DNA of 64,000 nucleotides from NCBI GenBank assembly GCA_004402895.1, contig SORT01000002.1, forward strand, positions 19,763-83,762. The letters are read 5' to 3'. Shown piece by piece: positions 8,335 to 15,216 of the stretch. Position 1 is the first letter of the stretch, and every line of letters begins with the position of its first letter. The notes under the pieces are model-generated. The model was given only the letters and a program-made list of their open reading frames with translations. It did not search any database and was not told the DNA's origin. Source of the stretch: Fidelibacterota bacterium MT.SAG.3. Its GTDB lineage: Bacteria > Fidelibacterota > SORT01. A program made the translations under genes and the position numbers.

Positions 8335-10152
8335 TTGTGGAATAGTTTAAAGTCAACTTTCAGTAGATTACGGATATCAATCTTTAGAAAATATTTCCTT
8401 CTAAGGTACAAAGTTAAAAATTTTAGAAAAAAATATTTTTTACTAATAATTATCCTTTTCTTATTTCTGATAGTTCATATAATTCCCGTTTCCCTGAGAG
8501 CTATTCCCTTCCCTTACATTTTTTCCAATTATAGTCAGATGTTGACAATTATAGCTTCCTCCCTATCTTCAATACTGGGCATCCTCTTTGCAGTGTTGCT
8601 CGTAGCAAGCGAATTAACCAAGAAACGGTATCCTTCTTCAAGTTTTAAATCTTTGTTTAGTGACAAAGATATTATGCGTTTATTTCAAATATTTATTTCT
8701 ACTATTTTAATATCTATTTATACGCTATTAGCCTTAAATCCTAGTACTTCATCCCAGGTGATTAATGATAACCTCACTCATTTTAGTTTGATTTTATTTA
8801 TGTTCTGCCTCTTATACATTTACCCTACCTTGAAGAAAGTAATAATCTCTACCGTATCAAAAACAGAAATAAAAACGCTTGCAAATCAAATTAACATTCA
8901 GCACGTCTTTCAATTAGATCAGAATAGAGCCCGATCCGAACCGACAATGTTTTATTCTTTTGCAGAAGATAATCCAATCATTAAACTTTCAGAAATATCG
9001 ATGACAAGCATTAAAAGTGGCGACATTATTACTCCCAAGATTGTAATCGGAGAGGCTACGAACGCGCTTATAAGTTTATTAGACCGAAATAATGCTTCAT
9101 ACGACACTAGAAACTACATCAGCGGGTTTTCTGCAATATTCAATGTTACAGTGACTCATGCCATCAAATCTGACCAAAGAGGCACATTAAGTAATGTCAT
9201 AAATAGTTATGAGCGAATTCATAAATATTGTGCTGAAAACAAGTTTCCCCATTATGAATTAACTGAATTGAACGAGCAGCTAAAGGCTATTATAAGCAGA
9301 ATCATAAAATCTAATTTAGATGATGTAGCACATGATTGCATCTGGTCAATTAGAAATATCTTTGGATACCATTTACGACATAACATTCCCGAAGAGAAGG
9401 ACATAACATTCTTTAGCAAGAATTATGAAAATCCTAATCGGGATCTCGACAGCCAATGGCACGCAATTAGCACTGAGTATTTGAGAATGATTTACTATTT
9501 AACTAAGGAATGTATCGCTCTTGGTAAAGGAGATTTAACAATAAAATTCATTAATTGCCTATCTTCAATCCCAGAAATGATTGAGAGATCTAGTTTAGGA
9601 AATCAACAAATAAAATCAATGTATCAATCTTGTTACTATTACTTATATGATCTAGCTGTCCAAAGCATCAAGTCGGGAATAATAAATGAATTTGAAAAGC
9701 CTAGCATATTTTCCATGCTTCATCTTACATCATTGATCAAAAGTGAAAAGGATTGTGTTCAGGTCCCATTTCATTACTTTGGAGAATATCTATTCATTCT
9801 CACAGAAAATAGATTGCTAGATCAATTCTTATTAAATGAATTTATTGCAACAGGTCGAACTTGCCTGTCCGAAAATAGTAATTCAAAGTTAAATCTCGAA
9901 TCAATATTATACATAATAAGTATATTAAGCAGGATTAAGGACAAATTAGAAGGCATGGAAGATCCATTTAGATCTAAATTATATGTAGAATTATACTATC
10001 AAGTTGGATCACTAATTAAATGGCAAAATACGGAGAATTTTACTAATGAAAGGGTTCAAAATGAACTATCAGCTCTAACTAATAGTTTTAATCGAATAGA
10101 TGAGTTTAAACTTAATATGAATGAGTTGAGTGTAGAATGGCCAGGGATTTGA
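8335..10152 (+). CDS. Multi-pass membrane protein with large cytosolic domain, DUF2254-like N-terminus
   Basis: The protein is 605 residues from a TTG start; no in-frame ATG occurs before about residue 69 and no SD is obvious, so the start is uncertain. A basic N-terminus is followed by about four hydrophobic segments (~35-55, ~68-92, ~115-133, ~150-168). The second, LTIIASSLSSILGILFAVLLVASEL, resembles the DUF2254 membrane family. The remaining ~430 residues are soluble, helical and unrecognised. It lies 100 bp behind the HNH gene on the same strand and shares its low GC. A membrane-anchored protein next to nucleases in a mobile segment could be a membrane-acting effector, but that is speculation. 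Confidence 0.6.
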   Translation: MWNSLKSTFSRLRISIFRKYFLLRYKVKNFRKKYFLLIIILFLFLIVHIIPVSLRAIPFPYIFSNYSQMLTIIASSLSSILGILFAVLLVASELTKKRYPSSSFKSLFSDKDIMRLFQIFISTILISIYTLLALNPSTSSQVINDNLTHFSLILFMFCLLYIYPTLKKVIISTVSKTEIKTLANQINIQHVFQLDQNRARSEPTMFYSFAEDNPIIKLSEISMTSIKSGDIITPKIVIGEATNALISLLDRNNASYDTRNYISGFSAIFNVTVTHAIKSDQRGTLSNVINSYERIHKYCAENKFPHYELTELNEQLKAIISRIIKSNLDDVAHDCIWSIRNIFGYHLRHNIPEEKDITFFSKNYENPNRDLDSQWHAISTEYLRMIYYLTKECIALGKGDLTIKFINCLSSIPEMIERSSLGNQQIKSMYQSCYYYLYDLAVQSIKSGIINEFEKPSIFSMLHLTSLIKSEKDCVQVPFHYFGEYLFILTENRLLDQFLLNEFIATGRTCLSENSNSKLNLESILYIISILSRIKDKLEGMEDPFRSKLYVELYYQVGSLIKWQNTENFTNERVQNELSALTNSFNRIDEFKLNMNELSVEWPGI

Positions 10153-10480
10153 TTTATATTTCATGTTATTAAACACTTTCTTTATTAGTCTTGAACTGAA
10201 CATCCACTCCCCCACATCCTTCCAACGCTTTTTATACCTCAAAGGTGAACCAAATGGTTAGCTTTCCCACTTGTTAATCTTAGAAGCGCTTATTGCTCTC
10301 CTTTTATTTCAACAACACCATCTTCCTCGTCTAGACGAAATCGCCTTCTACAAGTCCGGAAATTTCAGTCTCATAATAAGATATGCTTATGTATCAGAGA
10401 GTTAGGCATTTCGCTTGCATTCTCGAGTACGATGAGTTATTCTTGAACACGTATTTAATCGAACAACCGGGAGTGAAACA
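10153..10480. other. Intergenic region; start of the duplicated block
   Basis: From 10402 the sequence belongs to the duplicated block also found from 11518 (shared TAGCATTTCGCTTGCATTC-type leader and CCGGGAGTGAAAC before the ATG). Bases 10153-10401 show no supported gene or signal. Confidence 0.6.
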
Positions 10481-11112
10481 ATGATACATAACCACCGAAT
10501 TCTTTATTTACTCATAATAATGCTTTCCGTGCCTTTTCTGGTGGGTTGTACGACAGCACCTCCGCCACCTCCTCTGGATACATCAGCTGCGGACAGTCGG
10601 GCTATAGAAGCTGCCAGCGCTCAGTGGGTTGATGCTTTCAACCAGGGTGATACAGCAGCTCTTGCCGCACTTTACACAGAAGAGGCAAAACTTCTTCCGC
10701 CAAACAGCCAAATGATTGTCGGTAGGGAGGGTATACAAGCCTTTTTCCAAGGTAGCTTCGACGCTGGTGAAGCGAAGGTACAACTCACAGTGATAGAGCT
10801 TTCTGTGAGTGGAGACATAGCGCATGTGGTCGGCAAATATACATTCACCCTGCAGCCCGAAGATGGTGAGGCTATCAGCGATAATGGTAAGTACGTGGAG
10901 ATATGGAAGCGTGAAAACGGTACATGGATAATGGATAAGGATATCTGGAACTCAAGCGTACCGCGTCCTACCGCTGAAAAAGAAGAAGAAGAAGAACTGT
11001 AGACGTAAATACAGGCTGTTATCAGCCTAATTACCTCAACGGGAGAAACTCTAAACGCCTAATTTCTAAGGGCTTAGGTGATCGTGTGGTACTGCCCCCC
11101 CGGACAATGTTC
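10402..11112 (+). repeat. Duplicated lipoprotein block, copy 1
   Basis: About 710 bp comprising a leader, a DUF4440-like lipoprotein gene and a 3' flank ending in TGCCCCCCCGGACAATGTTC, matched by 11518-12226. The final 20 bp are identical in both copies. Coding parts have diverged, so the duplication is not recent. Confidence 0.8.
10481..11002 (+). CDS. SnoaL/DUF4440-like (NTF2 fold) lipoprotein, copy 1
   Basis: The protein is 173 residues with GGGAG upstream of ATG 10481. Signal peptide LLIIMLSVPFLVGC gives a lipidated Cys at ~23, followed by a Pro-rich linker. Residues ~40-160 match the NTF2-like DUF4440/SnoaL pattern: an ending helix AxxWVDAFNQGDTAALAALY, then strands with VGREGI and a terminal WKRENGTWIM. 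NTF2-like folds bind small ligands or act as polyketide-type cyclases; no catalytic residues can be assigned, so no function is claimed. A Glu-rich tail ends the protein. A diverged copy lies 1117 bp downstream. Confidence 0.85.
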   Translation: MIHNHRILYLLIIMLSVPFLVGCTTAPPPPPLDTSAADSRAIEAASAQWVDAFNQGDTAALAALYTEEAKLLPPNSQMIVGREGIQAFFQGSFDAGEAKVQLTVIELSVSGDIAHVVGKYTFTLQPEDGEAISDNGKYVEIWKRENGTWIMDKDIWNSSVPRPTAEKEEEEEL

Positions 11113-11134
11113 GGGCTCACCCGGACTGAGCCCG
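11112..11134 (+). terminator. Strong GC-rich hairpin behind lipoprotein copy 1
   Basis: CGGGCTCA-CCCGGAC-TGAGCCCG forms an 8-bp perfect stem about 110 bp downstream of the stop. No U-run follows, so it may be an RNA-stabilising or Rho-assisted end rather than a classic intrinsic terminator. A smaller stem (AGGCTG-TTAT-CAGCCT, 11013-11028) lies directly behind the stop codon. The large hairpin is not conserved behind copy 2. Confidence 0.4.
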
Positions 11135-11344
11135 TGAGGGTAGGCTGTAAGTGTTGGTAATAGTACGTTTTGTCATAACCTGAAATGTAGCTAGATTTGC
11201 CTTCTACTAGGTATATCATTTGATTTGAACAAGTTTCATTTTACGGTTCAAGATTGGATATATAAGGGCATATATATTCTGTTTTTTCAGAGACCTATCC
11301 CAATTTGCCCTACTATTGTTCTAAAGTTAAACCGACTGCGAACC

Positions 11345-11427
11345 CACTACATTACCCAATGGACTCACGATATTACTCACAGATTTTCAGCAAAACTCAG
11401 GATATTTGCGTTGAAATGTGGTGAATT
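11345..11427 (+). repeat. 83-bp site, copy 2 (att-like, inverted relative to copy 1)
   Basis: It starts CACTACATTAC and ends AAATGTGGTGAATT, with ACTCACGATATTA and AAAACTCAGGATAT inside. It aligns without gaps to the reverse complement of 5899-5981. The pair encloses 5982-11344. Copy 2 has one mismatch in its right arm (GTGGTG versus GTAGTG) and one in its second internal repeat, suggesting decay or a different role. Confidence 0.75.
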
Positions 11428-11517
11428 TCGAATAATCACAATCGATATTATGATATTCTTAAAGCAGAATGTGTAGCTTTGGATCTATTACAACTTTTGT
11501 TAGCAAAGCCACAGGAA

Positions 11518-12226
11518 GTTAGCATTTCGCTTGCATTCCCGATGGACAATGAGTTATTCTTGGATACGTATTTAATCAAACTACCGGGAGTGAAACTATG
11601 ATACATAACCACCCAATACTTTTTTTACTCGTTCTAATGCTTGCCGTACCCATTCTTTTGAGTTGTACGACAGCGCCACCACCAGATACCACTGCTGAGG
11701 ACACTCAAGCTATAAATGCTGTCATAAAGCAGTTTGTCGATGCTTTCAACCAGGGTGATGCAGCTGCTGTTGCCGCACTTCACACAGAAGAAGCAAAACG
11801 TCTTCCGCCAAACAGTCCACTGATTGTCGGTAGGGAGGGTATACAAGCTTGGATGCAAGCCAGCCACGACGCAGGCTTAGGAAATTTACAACTTACAGTG
11901 ATAGACCTTCATGTGAATGGTGATATGGCACACGTGGTCGGCAAGTACACGCTCACCATACAGCCCGAAGAAGGTGAGGCTATCAGCGATAATGGCAAAT
12001 TCGTGGACTTATGGAAGCGTGAAAACGGTACCTGGAAGATAGATGTGAACATCTTTAACAGCAGTGTACCGCTTCCTGCCCCTGAAGAAGAAATGACAGA
12101 AGAAGAATAACTGCAGAGAAGAACAGAGGCTGTTTTCAGCTTAATCAGCTCAAAGGCAAAAACTCTAAATGCCTAATTTTTAATGGTTTAGGCGATCGCT
12201 TGATGTTGCCCCCCCGGACAATGTTC
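11518..12226 (+). repeat. Duplicated lipoprotein block, copy 2
   Basis: Direct repeat of 10402-11112, with the same leader and the same 20-bp end (12207-12226). The two copies are separated by ~405 bp that contain the 83-bp site. Confidence 0.8.
11598..12110 (+). CDS. SnoaL/DUF4440-like lipoprotein, copy 2
   Basis: The protein is 170 residues and, by eye, about two-thirds identical to copy 1 (10481-11002) along its whole length. Same signal peptide type (LLVLMLAVPILLSC), shorter Pro linker, same NTF2-like core (FVDAFNQGDAAA, VGREGI, WKRENGTWKID) and acidic tail. The leader GGGAGTGAAAC before the ATG is also conserved. Both reading frames are intact and substitutions look spread out rather than disruptive, so both copies are probably functional. 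The ligand or reaction is unknown. Confidence 0.85.
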   Translation: MIHNHPILFLLVLMLAVPILLSCTTAPPPDTTAEDTQAINAVIKQFVDAFNQGDAAAVAALHTEEAKRLPPNSPLIVGREGIQAWMQASHDAGLGNLQLTVIDLHVNGDMAHVVGKYTLTIQPEEGEAISDNGKFVDLWKRENGTWKIDVNIFNSSVPLPAPEEEMTEEE

Positions 12227-12362
12227 TGGTTTGCTAAGAATGGAGACTGCCCTAGAATAAAGAAACAGGCGAGAACGCTAACTGAGTATCACTCTCTTTT
12301 CTACGTGCTATCCGATGTTTAGAGGGCCACAGGAAAATCCATTAGACTGGCTCTCCTGTACC

Positions 12363-12875
12363 TCAAAAAATTGAAAACATTAACACAAGAATTAACGATT
12401 GAATGAACCAGCCGATCAGGCAGACCCCTACAGCGCGGAGTGTACTCTGGTAGTCAAGAGCTTGCCTTACCGCGATAACCATTGCCACCAACATCCAAAT
12501 TGCGGCGAATAGAAAAACTACCCCTGTCAACCCCGGGATAATAGCAAATACTCGGATCAACCCAGGGGAACTAGAAAAGCCGATTGTTCGCAACAACTCA
12601 CCGTGGTCTGCTTTGGTCTGTGGCTCGGGAAGAACTCTCGTTCCAATAAAGTAAGTTAGATAGGCCCAGACATACCATCCGATGAGGGCTACAACAGTCC
12701 CCGTCAAGATCCCGCCAAACCCTCCTCTTTCAATGCTTCCCAATCCCGCTGCGATACTGGAAAGAACAACAACCCCCATGGCCTGGCGCATTGCACCTTT
12801 ATCCGCCTCGACTTCTTCATACAGGTTGGCATCCAGCATTGCAGCACGAATAATACGGTTCTTAAAACTTGTCAT
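12363..12875 (-). CDS. Yip1-like multi-pass membrane protein
   Basis: The protein is 170 residues; ATG 12875 is preceded by AGAAGGTGCA. After a short cytosolic N-terminus (SFKNRIIRAAMLDANLYEEVEAD) come about four to five transmembrane segments (~30-48, ~55-78, ~100-125, ~125-140, ~148-168), with the GWYVWAYLTYFIGTRVL pattern typical of bacterial Yip1-domain proteins. Biochemical function of these bacterial members is unknown. It stands alone between the lipoprotein pair and the fumarase operon. Confidence 0.7.
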   Translation of the reverse strand: MTSFKNRIIRAAMLDANLYEEVEADKGAMRQAMGVVVLSSIAAGLGSIERGGFGGILTGTVVALIGWYVWAYLTYFIGTRVLPEPQTKADHGELLRTIGFSSSPGLIRVFAIIPGLTGVVFLFAAIWMLVAMVIAVRQALDYQSTLRAVGVCLIGWFIQSLILVLMFSIF

Positions 12876-13261
12876 TGCACCTTCTTGAACTAATTAACTA
12901 ATATAACCAGCTATAACTCTATGATCCGTTTTCTAAGTTAGTATCTTGATATTTGGAAGATACTCTAAGTCACTGCCATCAGTCAATAGGAATGTCATGG
13001 TCGATACTTAGTTGGGAAACATCGCCATATGAGACTGTATCTGCAACAAGTAATAATAAAAGGCTGACAATCATCGACTGCCAGCCCCTTCTTGCTATGA
13101 GATGGATTGGATATAAAAGGACACTTATGTATCCAGTTTTATGAATTAGCTATTTATGATGCAATATTTAGTTATACTTCGATTATGTTATGAAAGTCGA
13201 AGTAGAGTTATTAGAAAATTTTTAATTTTATTGTAAAGCTAAACCAAAACATTTAAGGCAT
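12876..13261. other. Intergenic region behind fumarase with terminator
   Basis: 386 bp containing the minus-strand terminator at 13062-13086 and an 8-bp inverted repeat TACTTCGA...TCGAAGTA (13175-13204, 14-nt centre) between it and the fumarase stop. No gene is supported here. Confidence 0.6.
13054..13086 (-). terminator. Rho-independent terminator of the aconitase-DJ1-fumarase operon
   Basis: On the minus strand GGCTGGCAGTC-GAT-GATTGTCAGCC forms an 11-bp stem (three G-T pairs) with a tight loop, followed by TTTTATTATT. It lies ~176 nt beyond the fumC stop and has the right orientation for that operon. Confidence 0.65.
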
Positions 13262-14665
13262 CTATTTCTTACTTATACCCGGTTTTGTGAGTTTCATGAG
13301 GTTTAGGACTCTGTTTATCTTGTCGTCTGAAAGGAGCTTTTTGCTCTTAAGTATCTGACGGATCGTCTTACCCTTTTTGAATGCCTCTTTGCTGATCTTC
13401 GCGGCTCTGTCGTAGCCGATTATAGGCGCGAGAGGTGTCGCGTTAGCGAGGCTCTGCTCGACTAATTCAGCGGCGCGCTCCCTGTTGACCTCTATACCGT
13501 CCACGCATTTTGACGCGAATGTCGCCGAGGCGGTCGAAAGCAGTTCTATCGATTGCAGCAGGTTATGAGCCATAACGGGCATCATGACGTTGAGTTCGAG
13601 AAGTCCACCCTGCCCCGCATTCGTGATAGCCGCGTCGTTGCCTATGATCTGCGCGGTCACCTGCATCACCATCTCCACCATCACGGGGTTGACCTTACCC
13701 GGCATTATGGAGGAGCCGGGCGCGACAGCGGGCAGGTCTATCTCTCCAATGCTCGTGCGCGGTCCCGCTCCCATGAGCCTAATATCGCTCGCCGCTTTCG
13801 AGATTCCGACGGCGGCTGATTTGAGTACGCCGGAAACATAAACGACGGCGTCTTTCGAGCCTTGCGCTTCAAAATGGTTTTTCGCTTCTATGAATTTCGC
13901 GCCCGTATCGAGCGAGATCTTCATCGCCACTTTTCTGCCGAAATCGGGATGAGCGTTTATGCCCGTTCCGACCGCTGTCCCGCCGACAGCGAGCTCTAAT
14001 AGATCGTTCGAGGCGAGTTTTATCCTGCCAATTGCGTGACTAACCTGAGAGGCGTAACCGCCGAACTCCTGTCCGAGCCGTACGGGAGTCGCATCCTGAA
14101 GATGCGTCCTTCCTATCTTCACTATCTTGTCAAATTTCTTCGCTTTGATCCCAAACGACTCTTCAAGCTGCTTTAACGCGGGAATCAAGTCCTCATGTAT
14201 AGATATATACGAAGAGAGATGAATAGCGGCAGGGATCACATCGTTGGAGGATTGGCACATATTCACATGGTCGTTCGGATGCACAGGCTCCCTCGAACCG
14301 ACAACGCCGCCCATAAGTTCGCTCGCCCTGTTCCCGATAACCTCGTTCGCGTTCATATTGGTCGAGGTGCCTGAACCGGTCTGGAAGATGTCGATAACGA
14401 ACTGGTCATCCATTTTACCGTCAACCACTTCGGTCGCCGCCTTGACGATAGCTTTTTTCCTGTCGCTGTCGAGCAGACCGAGTTCGCCGTTCACGCGTGC
14501 CGCCGCTCTTTTTATCATTCCGAGCGCCTGAATGAACCGCCTTGAGAAGCGGATACCGCTGATAGGAAAGTTCTCCACCGCACGCTGTGTTTGCGCTCCG
14601 TAATAAGAATTTTCGGGTACTTTCATCGTACCCATAGAGTCTTTTTCGATTCGAGTTTTCATCAT
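13262..14665 (-). CDS. fumC: Fumarate hydratase, class II
   Basis: Converts fumarate to L-malate in the TCA cycle. The ORF track starts at 14719, but family members begin close to TRIEKDSMG; I start at ATG 14665 (ATG 14662 is equally possible), behind GGAGAGGGG, giving 467 residues, the usual length. The superfamily signature GSSIMPGKVNP is present near residue 317, and GRTHLQDATP and QTGSGTSTNMN (substrate site) are intact. A soluble homotetramer without Fe-S cluster is expected. It is the last gene of a minus-strand operon with aconitase and a DJ-1-like protein, ending ahead of a terminator at 13086. Confidence 0.96.
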   Translation of the reverse strand: MMKTRIEKDSMGTMKVPENSYYGAQTQRAVENFPISGIRFSRRFIQALGMIKRAAARVNGELGLLDSDRKKAIVKAATEVVDGKMDDQFVIDIFQTGSGTSTNMNANEVIGNRASELMGGVVGSREPVHPNDHVNMCQSSNDVIPAAIHLSSYISIHEDLIPALKQLEESFGIKAKKFDKIVKIGRTHLQDATPVRLGQEFGGYASQVSHAIGRIKLASNDLLELAVGGTAVGTGINAHPDFGRKVAMKISLDTGAKFIEAKNHFEAQGSKDAVVYVSGVLKSAAVGISKAASDIRLMGAGPRTSIGEIDLPAVAPGSSIMPGKVNPVMVEMVMQVTAQIIGNDAAITNAGQGGLLELNVMMPVMAHNLLQSIELLSTASATFASKCVDGIEVNRERAAELVEQSLANATPLAPIIGYDRAAKISKEAFKKGKTIRQILKSKKLLSDDKINRVLNLMKLTKPGISKK

Positions 14666-14685
14666 CCCCTCTCCGTTCCCAACAG

Positions 14686-15204
14686 CTAACTGCTCAATTG
14701 CTTTATTATTTCTCTGCAAAACGCGGGAAGATCTTCCGGTTTACGTGACGTTATCAGGTTACCGTCCACGACCACCTCGCTGTCTGTCCAATCGGTCCCC
14801 GCCGCGATCATATCATCTTTTATCGCAATGTAGGATGTGGCTTTCTTCCCTTCAAGTATGCCCGCCGATACGAGCACCCACCCCGCATGGCAGATAGCCG
14901 CCACGACCTTACCTTCGTTATTCATGGTCCGGACCAGATCCACCGCGTGCTTGTTCAGACGAATCTTGTCGGGCGCCCAGCCACCCGGTATGATCACAGC
15001 GTCAAAATCGGCTGCCGAGCATTCCTCAATCTGAAGATCGACGTCTATCGGATAACCGTTTTTGCCGTAGTATGTTTTGTCGCCGATCCCGGCGCAGGTG
15101 ACGTCCGCTCCCGCTTCCGTCAAACGCAATTTCGGATACCAGACTTCCAAGTCCTGATAAAGCGGACCGATAGGTATCAGTACTTTTTTACCGTTAAGTT
15201 CCAT
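14686..15204 (-). CDS. DJ-1/PfpI-family protein (putative deglycase or protease-like)
   Basis: The protein is 172 residues. The DJ-1/PfpI nucleophile elbow AICHAGW (Cys ~105) and the N-terminal Glu in YQDLEVWYP that supports it are both present, as is the IIPGG strand. Family members have been described as glyoxalases, deglycases, chaperones or peptidases; activity cannot be told from sequence. It sits 12 bp behind aconitase and 20 bp ahead of fumC, so the three are almost certainly co-transcribed. A role protecting TCA enzymes or removing glyoxal-type damage is possible but inferred only from position. Confidence 0.88.
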   Translation of the reverse strand: MELNGKKVLIPIGPLYQDLEVWYPKLRLTEAGADVTCAGIGDKTYYGKNGYPIDVDLQIEECSAADFDAVIIPGGWAPDKIRLNKHAVDLVRTMNNEGKVVAAICHAGWVLVSAGILEGKKATSYIAIKDDMIAAGTDWTDSEVVVDGNLITSRKPEDLPAFCREIIKQLSS

Positions 15205-15216
15205 TTCAGCTGCCTT

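Larger units (their letters stand above)
11003..11597. other. Spacer between the two lipoprotein copies
   Basis: 595 bp holding the hairpins behind copy 1, the second 83-bp site (11345-11427) and the leader of copy 2. The track ORFs 11031-11219 (minus) and 11225-11476 (plus) lack recognisable domains; the second runs through the site. Confidence 0.6.

Noticed and set aside
10294-10385. Minus-strand coding-like fragment (acidic peptide with a stop and apparent frameshift)
   Set aside because: Too short and no recognisable family; chance cannot be excluded.
5899-11427. Integron with attC sites
   Set aside because: The recombinase is too short for IntI with its extra domain, the sites lack the GTTRRRY core, and cassettes are not in a one-gene-one-site array.
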